A stretch of 64,000 bases of DNA from Nonomuraea sp. SYSU D8015 (lineage in GTDB: Bacteria > Actinomycetota > Actinomycetes > Streptosporangiales > Streptosporangiaceae), in the NCBI RefSeq assembly GCF_008065375.1, contig NZ_VJYI01000002.1:620001-684000 (forward strand). The letters run 5' to 3'. This document shows, in pieces, positions 40,281 to 49,800 of this stretch (position 1 is the first letter of the stretch; the number at the start of each line of letters is the position of its first letter). Under the pieces are notes generated by a model, which worked only from the letters and a program-made list of their open reading frames with translations, did no database searches and was not told the DNA's origin. The position numbers and the translations under genes were made by a program.

Positions 40281-42827
40281 GTGACCGGTACACAGCCGAG
40301 CGAAGTACGGCGGTCAACGGCCCCCGAGGTGTGGGGCAAGGTCCCGCCCAGGAACAAGAACTTCACCGGTAGAGAAGAGCTCCTCGAGAAACTGCGCTCG
40401 GGAATGACCGCCGGGACCGCCGGTCAGGTCACGGTGGTCCTCCCTCAGGTTCTCCCCCACGCCCTCCACGGTCTGGGGGGCGTCGGGAAGACGCAGATGG
40501 CCGTGGAGTACGCGTACAGATACGGCAACGAGTACGACCTCGTCTGGTGGATCTCCGCCGACCAGCGTGTGCTGATCCGCTCGTCGCTGGCGGCGCTGGC
40601 CCCCCACCTCGACCTCCCGTCGGCGGCGGCGATCGGCGTCGAGGACGCCGCCAACGCCGCGCTGGACGCGCTGCGGCGCGGCAAGCCGTACGACCGCTGG
40701 CTGCTCATCTTCGACAACGCGGACGAGCCGGAGGGAATCCGGGACGTGATCCCGGACGGGCCGGGCCACGTCCTGATCACTTCACGCAACCACCGGTGGC
40801 AGGATGTCGTCGAGGCCGTCCCGGTCGACGTCTTCACTCGAGCGGAAAGCATCGCGTTCCTCAACAAACGCGTCCGTAAGGCGATCGCTCCCGAGGACGC
40901 CGACCGGCTCGCCGAGCAACTGGGAGATCTTCCCCTGGCCCTGGAACAGGCCGGCGCTCTCCAGGCCGAGACGGGCATGCCCGTCGACGAGTACATCCAG
41001 CTGCTGAACGAGCACACCAACCAGCTCCTCGACGAGGGCAAGCCGACGGAATACCCGATCTCGATGACGGCGGCCTGGAATCTCTCGGTCAGCAGGCTGA
41101 GCGAGCGGCGACCGGAGGCCATCGATCTGCTGCGCTGCTGTGCGTTCTTCGGTCCGGAGCCGATCCCACGCGACGTGTTCAGCCAGCGCATCAGCGGCCT
41201 GAGTCCGCAGTTGAGCGAGCTCCTCGCCAATCCGATCAAGCTGAGCCGGTCGGTAGGCGAGCTCGGCCGCTTCGCCCTCGCCCGCATCGACCCGAGCAGC
41301 CGGACCATCCAGGTGCACCGGCTGATCCAGGCGCTCGTACGCGACGAGCTCGAACCCGAGGAAAGGGCCAGGCATCTCGCGGACGTCCACCGTCTGCTGA
41401 CCGGCCTTCAACTGGGCAATCCCGAAGAGTCGGTTAACTGGGGCCGTTACAGCGGCATCCTGGGACACGTCGTGCCCTCCCGGGTCCAGGAGAGCCGAGA
41501 CGTGAAGGTACGCGACTTCGCGCTGGACCTGGCGCGTTACCTGTACATGTCCAGTGACGGATTCGCCCAGGAGTTCGTCAACCTCTTCATCCACCAGTGG
41601 GAAAGGGACTCCGGCCCCGACGACCCCCACGTGCTCAGGGCCTATCGCGAGCAGGGCAACATCCTGCGCCAGCTGGGCAAGTACAACGAGGTCTACGAGC
41701 TCAACCAGAAGACCCTCGGCAAGATGCGGCAAGCGGGCACGCCCGATGACGAGCTGCTGCTCCTGGTCAACAGCATCGGTGGTGACCTGCGTGCGCGAGG
41801 AGACTTCGCCGCGGCCCTCAAACACGACGAGGACTCGGTACGACGGCACGAGGCGGCCTTCGGCCCGGACGACCCGAGAACCTTCCGCGCGAAGAACAAC
41901 CTGGCCCTGGACTACAGCCTCACCAGCCGTTTTCAGCAGTCTCGGGAGCTGCACGAGACCGCCTTCATCGGGCTGCAGGACGCACAGGCGGGCGCGGCGA
42001 CCGTACTGGTCCACTGGAACGCGCTCGCACGTGCGGTCCGCCTGACCGGTGACTACGCCGAGGCGTGCGACCTGGGCGAGGAGGCTCTCGCCTACGGTCT
42101 GGAATACCTGGGCGGCGAGCACCCCGTCTACCTCCTGACCGCCAAGGATCTCTCCATCGCCTGGCGGAGGCTCGGCGAGCTCGGCAGGGCATTGGAGATG
42201 TGCACGGATGTGCACGGCCGCTACGTCCGCAGGTATGGCCTCGACCACCCCGACACGCTGGCCGCCGCCATGTCCCTCTCCAACGTCCAGCGCAACAACG
42301 GTCAGGAGCATGAGGGTCTCGAACTGGCTGCCGACACCGTCAAGCGCTATCCCCGTATCTACGGCGCCGACCATCCGTACTATCTGGCCTGCACGGGCAA
42401 TCTGGCGCTGCTGTACCGCACCTGCCAGGAGCCGGCGAAGGCCTGCGAGCTGAACCGGGAAACCCTTGAGAAGATCGAGCGACGTCTGGGGCGCAACCAC
42501 CACTACTACCTCACGGTGGCGACCAACCTGGCGAGCGACCTGGCGGCGCTGGGACAGTACGACGCGGCCGTGGAGCGAGGCCGCGACACCTATCGCCGGC
42601 TGAAGGAGCTCGTCGGGCAGAACCATCCGATGACCCTCGCCTGCGCCGCCAACCTTTCGGTCGACCTGAAGCACCTCGGCACGTCAGACGCCATCGAAGA
42701 GGCGGCGAGTCTCCGGGAGGACACTCTCGCCCGGTACGCACAGAAGCTCACCCTGGAGCATCCCGACGCCCTGGCCTTTCTCGAAGAACGGCACCTGGAC
42801 CTCGACTTCGACCCGCCGCCGATCTAG
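40281..42827 (+). CDS. fxsT: FxSxx-COOH system NB-ARC/TPR protein
   Basis: An 848-residue protein. GTG 40281 (GGAGG seven bases upstream) is preferred; the frame is open back to 40149. It opens PPRNKNFTGREELLEKLRSG, the start typical of the TPR protein linked to FxsA/FxsB. The NB-ARC part has Walker A LHGLGGVGKTQMAVEYAYRY, Walker B WLLIFDNAD, RNHRW and GDLPLALEQAGALQAETGMP. The second half is a long run of TPR units (EQGNILRQLGKYNEVYELN and so on). It probably senses a ligand and couples it to FxsB or to the modified peptide. Confidence 0.88.
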   Translation: MTGTQPSEVRRSTAPEVWGKVPPRNKNFTGREELLEKLRSGMTAGTAGQVTVVLPQVLPHALHGLGGVGKTQMAVEYAYRYGNEYDLVWWISADQRVLIRSSLAALAPHLDLPSAAAIGVEDAANAALDALRRGKPYDRWLLIFDNADEPEGIRDVIPDGPGHVLITSRNHRWQDVVEAVPVDVFTRAESIAFLNKRVRKAIAPEDADRLAEQLGDLPLALEQAGALQAETGMPVDEYIQLLNEHTNQLLDEGKPTEYPISMTAAWNLSVSRLSERRPEAIDLLRCCAFFGPEPIPRDVFSQRISGLSPQLSELLANPIKLSRSVGELGRFALARIDPSSRTIQVHRLIQALVRDELEPEERARHLADVHRLLTGLQLGNPEESVNWGRYSGILGHVVPSRVQESRDVKVRDFALDLARYLYMSSDGFAQEFVNLFIHQWERDSGPDDPHVLRAYREQGNILRQLGKYNEVYELNQKTLGKMRQAGTPDDELLLLVNSIGGDLRARGDFAAALKHDEDSVRRHEAAFGPDDPRTFRAKNNLALDYSLTSRFQQSRELHETAFIGLQDAQAGAATVLVHWNALARAVRLTGDYAEACDLGEEALAYGLEYLGGEHPVYLLTAKDLSIAWRRLGELGRALEMCTDVHGRYVRRYGLDHPDTLAAAMSLSNVQRNNGQEHEGLELAADTVKRYPRIYGADHPYYLACTGNLALLYRTCQEPAKACELNRETLEKIERRLGRNHHYYLTVATNLASDLAALGQYDAAVERGRDTYRRLKELVGQNHPMTLACAANLSVDLKHLGTSDAIEEAASLREDTLARYAQKLTLEHPDALAFLEERHLDLDFDPPPI

Positions 42828-42928
42828 GAGCGCGCAGGGAAGCCGGAGACCTCCCTCGTTGTCGTTTCACGACGCGCTCCACCGCGCCACACACCTCCAC
42901 CGACGCCTCGGCGGACTTTGATGCACGC

Positions 42929-45547
42929 CTAGGCGAGTGACGGCAGGTGGCCGGCCGGTGGTTCGCCGTTGCGGTGGCGCCAGCCCTCCAGGTGCCGGCC
43001 GACCGAGATGCGGGCTCGGCGCGTGGCCTCAGCCGGGACGTCCTCCTCCCACATCACGGCCATCGTGCCGGCCATCTCGGCGGTGAACAGATCGCCCTCG
43101 GCGGTGAGCCGGCCGCTTGACCGCAGCGTACGGATCGCCGCGTCCGTGCCGTCGCGCCACCGGGCGAACTCTGTGTGGGCGCGAAGCAACAGGTCCTCCG
43201 AATGCGGCTCCCGGCGTTCCACTTGCCAGTACGCCGCGATGCCCATGTGCGCGTACGCGCCCTGGAGCAGGCCGCCCAGCGGGCGCGGGTCATCACGCCA
43301 CGGCGCGTAGTAGCGGCTGCCGTCGTCCGGCTGCGTCAGTGGGATCAGGTCCAGCAGGCCGCTCAGCTTCGCATGCTGGGACTCGTGCGCCAGGGTCACC
43401 GCGAACGAGTGCGGGTCGGGCGGCGTGGAGATCCCGATGTTGCCGAAGGCCAGTTTGGACGTGGCGCTGGAGGTGCCGTCCTCCGGCCCGATCAGCGGTG
43501 TCAGCACCGTGACCACGGCACTGATCTCCTCGGCCACCTGAGGGTGCCGGTCGACGAGGATCTCCCAGGCCGGCTGCAGAGTCGACGCCCACCGCTGAAG
43601 TTCCGCTTCACTCAGTCGGCCCTCGGTACGCCGCGCGCCCGGCATCCGGCCAGGATCGACGTCGTCGACGACGAACTCGACCGCCACGCCGCGGTGCGAG
43701 GCGCTGATGCGGCGCAGGCCTTCCCACGAGGGGCCCTCGCCGACGCGTACGGTGACCCCGCCGGCGCTGATCTCCGCCTCGCCGTCCGCGGTGCGTACGA
43801 CGGCGAACCGGCCGCCGTCAGGGAAGAACGCCCGGCCCAGCGACGGGAGCACGACCGCGCCGTCCACCACGGGCACCTCGATCGTCTCGCGGCGCCCGGA
43901 CCGGATCGCCGCGACCGCCGCCAGCGACGCCATCGCGGTCGGGGTCGCCCAAGGGGCCGGGGGCGACTGGCCGCTGAGTGCGTGGAGCGTCCGCAGCCCC
44001 CAGGATGCGACGGTCGGATAGCGAAGCACCGCCCTGGTGTCCTCGGGTGCGGCGTCCTGGACGTCGGCGAGCAGGTCATAGGCGTGCCGAACCCGGGAGA
44101 CATCGTCTTCGGCGAGGTCACGGACCCCGCGGAGGAGCAGCAGACGTTTGCTGTCCTGCGCCGTCCACAGGTGCTCGACGGCGTCGCGGCCGCCCCCGCC
44201 TGCGGCGAGCTCGAGGAACACCTCTTTGGGCAGGAGATGCGGTGTCAACGTCATGGCGTGAGGTTGCCTCTCTGCGGTTCGGGCGATCTGTTCGGAAGCG
44301 CGACGACGCCGACTGCGGTCGCGTACCGCGGCGATGTCATCGTTCAGCGTGTGCTGGACATGTTTGATGAGCCGGAAGAGGTCGCGGCAGTAAACGCTGG
44401 GATTGGCGAATCCGGTACCGGGACGATAGCGATGAGGATAGAGTCCCGCGCCGCAGACGCGCCGTATCTCGCACGCCTGACACTCGGGTGACAGCGCGCG
44501 CTCTCCGATCTGCCGGGCGGCGATCGAGGGCAGCATGAGCGCGGCGTCGAAGGCGTGGGTGCCGACGTGCAGCGGCGTACGGGTGGCTCCGTCGTAGGCA
44601 GACTTGAGGCTGTCCACTTGTTCGATGCCACCGTCGGTCTCGACGACGACGACGGCGACAGCGGAGAGCCCGACGGCCTCGCTGCGCGAGGGGCGTCCCA
44701 GCACGAGACGGATGATCTCGTCGAACAACCGGACCCGGGTCTCGCGCTCCGGCGCGTGGTACCAGCGGTCGAAGATGGCGATGAGCCAGTCGCCGTACGG
44801 TGTGTCCTCACTGTCCGGCCGGCGGCCCGGTGGAGGTGTCTCCCAGGTGCCGTGCGGCAGCAGGAAGTCCATCGTCGGCGGGCCGTACGCCAGGAGCGCC
44901 TCGTACGTGGCGACGGGGTCGTTCCGCACGTCGATCGTGCAGAGCAGCCCGTTGAACAGGTGCCGGAAGGCAGGGGAGATGAGTTTGGCCAGCCCGGCGT
45001 GGACCCGGTCGTAGCTGCTCTGCCCCGCCGGTCCGCGGCGGTGGCGGTCGTTGGCCTCGCGGTCGCCGTCGAGGCTGACCGCGACGAGGACGCCGAGTTC
45101 GTCGAACAGTTCGAGGAAGACGGAGTCCAGGAGCACGCCGTTGGTCTGCACCTGGACGTTCACCGTCACGCCGGGGTCGACCGCGGAGCGTACGGCGTTC
45201 ACCGCGTAGCGGATGTGGTCGGCGCCGGCGAGTAGGGGCTCGCCCCCGTGGAGGATCACGTCCACTTCCGGCAGGCGATTCATCCGCGCGTGTTCGGCGA
45301 TGCGCGCCGCGACGGAGTCGATCGTCGACTGCGACATCCGCCGGGGCTGGCGGCGCCAGCCCTGGTCGGCCATTTCGTACATGTAGCAGTAGGCGCAGGC
45401 GAGATTGCACCTACTGTGGATCTTGAGCACGAACTGCTGAAAGGGCGTGGGGCGCCAGCCGCTCTCCAGCAGAGCGTTGATGTCCAGATCCATGGGCCAT
45501 TCGAGGCGCGGCGCGGCCTCTCCAGACTCCGAACTCACGCCCACCAA
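42929..45547 (-). CDS. fxsB: Radical SAM/SPASM enzyme FxsB fused to a HExxH domain
   Basis: An 872-residue fusion. The N-terminal 400 residues are FxsB: the radical SAM cluster CNLACAYCYMYEMADQGWR, then VILHGGEPLLAG and VQVQTNGVLLD, and a SPASM region with CQACEIRRVCGAGLYPHRYR and later YCRDLF. FxsB-type enzymes cross-link residues in FxsA into three-residue cyclophanes. The C-terminal 450 residues hold TLAHESQHAKLSGLLDL (HExxH) and YYAPWRDDPRPLGGLLQGAY, a domain linked to peptide beta-hydroxylation. The HExxH is intact here. It is convergent with fxsT. Confidence 0.9.
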   Translation of the reverse strand: MVGVSSESGEAAPRLEWPMDLDINALLESGWRPTPFQQFVLKIHSRCNLACAYCYMYEMADQGWRRQPRRMSQSTIDSVAARIAEHARMNRLPEVDVILHGGEPLLAGADHIRYAVNAVRSAVDPGVTVNVQVQTNGVLLDSVFLELFDELGVLVAVSLDGDREANDRHRRGPAGQSSYDRVHAGLAKLISPAFRHLFNGLLCTIDVRNDPVATYEALLAYGPPTMDFLLPHGTWETPPPGRRPDSEDTPYGDWLIAIFDRWYHAPERETRVRLFDEIIRLVLGRPSRSEAVGLSAVAVVVVETDGGIEQVDSLKSAYDGATRTPLHVGTHAFDAALMLPSIAARQIGERALSPECQACEIRRVCGAGLYPHRYRPGTGFANPSVYCRDLFRLIKHVQHTLNDDIAAVRDRSRRRRASEQIARTAERQPHAMTLTPHLLPKEVFLELAAGGGGRDAVEHLWTAQDSKRLLLLRGVRDLAEDDVSRVRHAYDLLADVQDAAPEDTRAVLRYPTVASWGLRTLHALSGQSPPAPWATPTAMASLAAVAAIRSGRRETIEVPVVDGAVVLPSLGRAFFPDGGRFAVVRTADGEAEISAGGVTVRVGEGPSWEGLRRISASHRGVAVEFVVDDVDPGRMPGARRTEGRLSEAELQRWASTLQPAWEILVDRHPQVAEEISAVVTVLTPLIGPEDGTSSATSKLAFGNIGISTPPDPHSFAVTLAHESQHAKLSGLLDLIPLTQPDDGSRYYAPWRDDPRPLGGLLQGAYAHMGIAAYWQVERREPHSEDLLLRAHTEFARWRDGTDAAIRTLRSSGRLTAEGDLFTAEMAGTMAVMWEEDVPAEATRRARISVGRHLEGWRHRNGEPPAGHLPSLA

Positions 45548-45892
45548 CCCCTAAGGAGATTCGAGCACTGCGACACGAAAATTCGTTCATCGGCTATTTT
45601 GAGAATAAATAAAGAGCATTCGTCTGATGAAGATTGATATATCGCCTGTCGGCAGCGAAGATCGTTCGCTAATGCCCAACGTCACCCTCTGCGACACGCT
45701 GCGATCTTATCCCCGATTCGTCAGTGCGCGAGGGCGCATTGACACAGCCGCCACGTGGCGACCGCGTTTCGATCGGATAACCGGGCGGATGCCAACGGGA
45801 TATCGCCGGACATCCGTGCGCCAGAGTCGCGCGGCACGACGACCCAGACGTCGCTCAGTGCCGCAAAACGTTGGTCATGTCCCGCGGTTCGG
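45548..45892. other. 345-base gap upstream of fxsB
   Basis: No supported gene. An AT-rich stretch (45580-45660) includes TTTTGAGAATAAATAAAGAG and probably holds the fxsB promoter on the minus strand. No terminator was identified for the leftward secreted-protein gene. Confidence 0.4.
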
Positions 45893-46309
45893 TCAGTCGT
45901 GCAGTTCCTCCGATGGCACCGTCTCATCTGCCGGCGGCGGCTTGATGTCCACCTTCATCCCCCAGTCCGACAGGCGGAGGTCATCCACGAAGGCGTAGTA
46001 CCTGTCGTCACCGGCGAATCTGTTGGGGCCGTCGTTGGGCTCGCGCCAGGAACGGCAGGGGATCTTCATGTCCGTCGCCACGATCCTGCCCTTGCCGAAC
46101 CCCACGACGCCGCACACCGGCTTGATCGAGGACCACCTGCCGAACATGAACATCCGGGAAAGCTCGACGATCCTCACCCCATGACCGGGGACGAGCTGGC
46201 GCTGGATGGCGCCGGCCGGATCCACCACGGCATCGGCTCGCACAGCCGGCCCCGCAGTCACCGTGGATGCGGCCATCAGGAGAACCGCCGCCGCCATTCG
46301 TCGCCTCAT
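45893..46309 (-). CDS. Small secreted protein (138 aa)
   Basis: A 138-residue protein with a signal peptide (MRRRMAAAVLLMAASTVTAG, cleavage near ADA at residue 27). The mature part has two cysteines (KPVCGVV and KIPCRSW) that may form a disulfide, and ends in an acidic, proline-rich tail. I do not recognise a family. Confidence 0.7.
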   Translation of the reverse strand: MRRRMAAAVLLMAASTVTAGPAVRADAVVDPAGAIQRQLVPGHGVRIVELSRMFMFGRWSSIKPVCGVVGFGKGRIVATDMKIPCRSWREPNDGPNRFAGDDRYYAFVDDLRLSDWGMKVDIKPPPADETVPSEELHD

Positions 46310-46429
46310 AACCCAGGGATCTTCGCAGTGGCAGATCTCATCATGATCACACGGCCCTGCCCTGCGCCTTTGCTTCGCATCGGCTTCCGCAACAGGCCCC
46401 TCTGTAAGTACGCCGATCGGAAGGTGTCC

Positions 46430-46804
46430 TCACGGCTTGCGGGTGGGCGGTGACCAGCTCGTCAGGCGTTCCTTCGCACGTCTCAGATAGGCGGCAGGAT
46501 CGGAATCATAGAGTCCACAATTGGATTCCCATCGCGCAAGGGCGTCGGCGATCTCCTGATCGCTATGCACATAACGCTCTCCCACACCATGACGCACCAC
46601 GTTCGGGTTCTCCGGGTCGTAGGACAAATCAAAACCGTGAAGATACTGGAGGCCGTTGAGGATCATCGGGTCGGCGATGGCCGCGTCGTGCTCTTCCACC
46701 CAGGTTGAAGCCCATTCGTGCACTTCACGACGGTTGACCTGGCCGTCCGTCAACGCTCGCCAGCATTCCTTCACATCTGCACGACTAGGAACAGAGCCCC
46801 TCAT
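46430..46804 (-). CDS. Hypothetical protein (124 aa)
   Basis: A 124-residue protein; ATG 46804 follows AGAGGAAAC. The sequence (CWRALTDGQVNRREVHEWAS, MILNGLQYLHGFDLSYDPEN) is compact and acidic and resembles small actinobacterial proteins of unknown function, some of which sit beside toxins as immunity proteins. No toxin is seen here. Confidence in the frame is good, function unknown. Confidence 0.7.
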   Translation of the reverse strand: MRGSVPSRADVKECWRALTDGQVNRREVHEWASTWVEEHDAAIADPMILNGLQYLHGFDLSYDPENPNVVRHGVGERYVHSDQEIADALARWESNCGLYDSDPAAYLRRAKERLTSWSPPTRKP

Positions 46805-46885
46805 GTTTCCTCTATTGAACGCGGGCCGCCTCATAGGGCAATTATTGCGTCATCACACCACCCGACGAGTCGCGACCGGAGTCTG

Positions 46886-46920
46886 TTCGATCTTGTACAG
46901 CAGCAAAGAAGCTACAGCGT
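46886..46920 (+). repeat. Short remnant of the att-downstream module
   Basis: The sequence TTCGATCTTGTACAGCAGCA closely matches the bases that follow the terminator hairpins at 17958, 21279 and 31969 (TCGATCTTGT). The hairpin and tRNA core are missing. It may be a sixth trace of insertion at the tRNA site, or a chance match. Confidence 0.4.
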
Positions 46921-46970
46921 GGTCTGCCATCGCTAAGATTCCTCTCTCGGCGATCTACAGGCGGGCCACC

Positions 46971-47823
46971 ATGTACATGATCTATCGATCGTGGGACCAA
47001 GGGATGTTGGGCAAGTCGGTACGACATCTGGCCAAGCCAACGGTGCTGGACTGGGTCCGCAGCGTCTGGAGCGAAGCCTCCGCCCAAGACGCCCATGACT
47101 GGCTCACAGACGAGCTGGGCACGACCGTCTATGGCCTGGACTGCCTCTTCTCGAAAGGGGACCAGCACCGCGAACCATGCAGGACCTCCGTGTTCTGGCC
47201 AGAACACGGCTCCCGGATGTCTACCAGTGCAACATCGACGAGCACAGCATTCGCGTCCTCGCCAACGGACTGGACTACGACGTGGCCTACTACCTCGTGG
47301 ACGACGTCGCCGTCGCGGCCAATCCCGAGCGGTGGTCCTTCGCCGTACACGATTCGCCGCTACCCGAGGCCGTCGATCCTCCTTCGAGCACCACGACGTT
47401 CACGGCACCGATACAGGTCACTGATTTGGCCGACCACTCGCCGACGGGGGAAGGCGGTCTGCGTCGACGTACGGAGCCTCATGCGCGACGTCCCGGGAGA
47501 GAGTCCTTGGATCGAGCCGGAACACCTCGAGGCACATGAGAAGCGCATGGGGCGGCTGCTGACCGGGTCCGTCCGTCGCCTCCATCCGGCACCTGCTCGA
47601 CCGCGGTGTGCGATGCGTCGGCACGGACGCGCCGAGTATGGGAGCAGTCCAGAACGGCGCTCCGGCACATGTCGAAGGGCTGTCCAACGGACAGGTCTTC
47701 ATCGAGAGCCTGGCCAACCTCAAGGAGGTTCCCGAGGAGGGAGGAACGTTCCAGTTCATGCCCATCAAGATCGCCAGATCGTCCGGCGGCCCAGGACGCG
47801 CCGTCGTCTGGGTGCCGGCCTGA
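46971..47823 (+). pseudogene. Decayed gene(s) with a cyclase-family 3' end
   Basis: Sensible protein sequence jumps between frames: MYMIYRSWDQGMLGKSVRHL and LTDELGTTVYGLDCLF in the first, LPDVYQCNIDEHSIRVLANG then DYDVAYYLVDDVAVAANPER in another, then VCVDVRSLMRDVPGESPWIE, and last CVGTDAPSMGAVQNGAPAHV plus MPIKIARSSGGPGRAVVWVP. The last two parts resemble the metal-dependent cyclase/kynurenine formamidase family. The first parts may be an unrelated gene fused by deletion. At least three frame changes make it non-functional. Confidence 0.6.
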
Positions 47824-48004
47824 AGACCCTCCAACCGACGGCCCTGCAGGGCTGACGGCCTTGCAGGGCCGGCTGTACATCGCGGGATCGCCCCTGAACG
47901 GGATGAACGGTGGCAGTACCGCCTGTTAGCCGCTTACCTGCTGAAGTCATCCTTCTGTTCGCAACCTTGCAAAGACGGATGATCCCTATCAGGATGAAAA
48001 GTCG

Positions 48005-48706
48005 ATGAGATCGGCCAACGGACGCCCCCGCGCCTTCCCCTTTTACATCGTGTGCGATGTATCGCATTCGATGCATACCGCCCGTGAGGATGGACGGCCC
48101 ACCCCCTTCGAGATTCTCTCCGACTGTGTCGGTGAGCTGCTTTTCGAGCTGGAGGCGGGCGATCCCGGCGTCAGTGAGGCCGCGCATGTCGCCGTGGTGT
48201 CCTTCTCCGACAAGGTCGAGCTGGTGCTCCCGCTGACCAGGCCGTGCGACGCGATCAGGGTTCCGGCCCTGAAACCCGGCAGGCAGACGGACTATCGGGC
48301 GGTCTTCAGCGAGCTCGTGAAGATCCTTGAGAAGGACTACCGGAAGCTGTCCAAGCAATTCGACGTGCGGGCGCCGGTCGTCTTCTTCATCACGGACGGC
48401 GAGCCGTACGTCGGCAAGAACCATCAGGACGTCGAGATCTGGGGCCCCGCGCGTGACCGGCTGGCGAGCCTTCACCCGGCGCCGTACATCGTGGCGCTCG
48501 GATTCGGGACGGTGCAGGAGGACACCCTGCGGCGGGTCGCCACCACCCTCAGGGGCGAAGTGCTGGCCTTCGCGGGCGAGATCGCGACAGGGGCGGCCAC
48601 CGTGCTCCACGGCATCGCGCAGGCCGTCTCGGACAGCATCAGCGCCTCGGTCAACAAGAACACGGCCGTTCTGCGGGGACCCGGTGGGATGCGGCAGCTG
48701 AGATGA
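48005..48706 (+). CDS. vWA-domain protein (TerY-like)
   Basis: A 233-residue von Willebrand A protein. The metal-ion site is FYIVCDVSHSMHTA (DxSxS), with a Thr in GRQTDYRAVF and Asp in FFITDGEPYVG. Such proteins resemble TerY and form a conserved triad with a PP2C phosphatase and an atypical kinase. The C-terminus (ISASVNKNTAVLRGPGGMRQ) is unstructured. It overlaps the phosphatase gene by four bases (ATGA). Confidence 0.9.
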   Translation: MRSANGRPRAFPFYIVCDVSHSMHTAREDGRPTPFEILSDCVGELLFELEAGDPGVSEAAHVAVVSFSDKVELVLPLTRPCDAIRVPALKPGRQTDYRAVFSELVKILEKDYRKLSKQFDVRAPVVFFITDGEPYVGKNHQDVEIWGPARDRLASLHPAPYIVALGFGTVQEDTLRRVATTLRGEVLAFAGEIATGAATVLHGIAQAVSDSISASVNKNTAVLRGPGGMRQLR

Positions 48707-49779
48707 TCAGGGCGACGCTCGCGGGATTACTCCTTCTTGTCGGAACCGGCCCGGTGGAAGCGAAGCCTGGTCCGGCACCGGAGCCGACTGCAACGGTGAC
48801 CGTGACGCCCAATCCGCGGCAGGGCGGTGGGACGGCGTCGGGCTGGCCGCTGTGGATCCTGTCCGGCATCGCCGGCGGTGGCGCCGTACTCCTCGGGCAG
48901 TCATTGCTCCGCCGCAGGACCCGCACCGCGGCCGACGGCAGGACGCCACTCGGTCCGCTCCCCCAGCCGCTGCCCGTCCTGCTGGCGGGCGGCGCGGACT
49001 CGCGCGCCCCGGGCGTCGCGCTCGACGGCGGCATGCTCGCGCAGACCACGATCCGCGCCGTGAGCATCCGCGGCCGGCGCCATCGATATCGCGGCGAACC
49101 CTTGCAGGACGCCTACGCCGTACGACTGAGCGCGGACGGACGATGGGTCATCGCGGCCGTGGCTGACGGGCTGGGGAGCACGCTGCACGCCGAACACGCC
49201 GCCGCGGTGGCCGTGCGCGCCGCCACGAACCTCTCCCTGACCCCGGGGCTCGGCTGGCACGCGGCCTTCGCCACCGTCGCCGGGGAGGTCATGCGCGCCA
49301 CCGCCCGGCTCGGCGGCCGACCCACGGGCAAACACGGCGCCGGAGCTTCGAATCCGCCCGCCACGACGCTGACGATCGGGGTGGTTCCCGCGGACGGCAG
49401 GCGCGGGATCGCCGCCTGCGCGGCCATCGGCGACTCGCCGGCGCTGTGGCTCCACAACGGGACGTGGACCGAGATCTTCCCGCCCGAGGGGCGGCGACCG
49501 GACAACGTCACGTCCGCCCTGCCGGAGGACCTCGGTGAGCTGCGGGAACAGCAGATCGATTGGGGGCCGGGCGATGTGCTCGTCCTGTGCAGCGACGGGT
49601 TCGGGACGGCCATGGGGGGCGGCGGCAGCACGCTCGCCCAGCGGCTCGTCACATCGTGGAGTTCTCCGCCCGAGCTGCGCAGCTTCCTGTGCGATGTGGA
49701 TTTCCACCTGTCGACCTACGACGACGACCGGACCGTTCTGGCGTTGTGGGCGGGCCGTCACGACACGGCCGTCCTGTGA
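48703..49779 (+). CDS. PP2C-type protein phosphatase, membrane-anchored
   Basis: A 358-residue protein with an N-terminal signal or anchor (ATLAGLLLLVGTGPVEA), a short Pro-rich stretch and a second membrane segment (LWILSGIAGGGAVLLG). The phosphatase domain begins near residue 115. It has QDAYAVRLSADGRWVIAAVA then DGLG (metal Asp), CAAIGDSPALWL, VLVLCSDGFGTAM and YDDDRTVLAL. It should remove phosphate from Ser/Thr on triad partners. Confidence 0.88.
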   Translation: MIRATLAGLLLLVGTGPVEAKPGPAPEPTATVTVTPNPRQGGGTASGWPLWILSGIAGGGAVLLGQSLLRRRTRTAADGRTPLGPLPQPLPVLLAGGADSRAPGVALDGGMLAQTTIRAVSIRGRRHRYRGEPLQDAYAVRLSADGRWVIAAVADGLGSTLHAEHAAAVAVRAATNLSLTPGLGWHAAFATVAGEVMRATARLGGRPTGKHGAGASNPPATTLTIGVVPADGRRGIAACAAIGDSPALWLHNGTWTEIFPPEGRRPDNVTSALPEDLGELREQQIDWGPGDVLVLCSDGFGTAMGGGGSTLAQRLVTSWSSPPELRSFLCDVDFHLSTYDDDRTVLALWAGRHDTAVL

Positions 49780-49800
49780 CAGGAATGCGGCGGCAGACGT

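Noticed and set aside
40782..42674. 630-codon open frame on the minus strand
   Set aside because: Shadow of fxsT, which has clear NB-ARC and TPR motifs on the plus strand.
46656..47855. 399-codon plus-strand frame taken as one protein
   Set aside because: Its first 100 codons are antisense to a good gene, and homology-like stretches switch frames later, so a pseudogene is the better reading.
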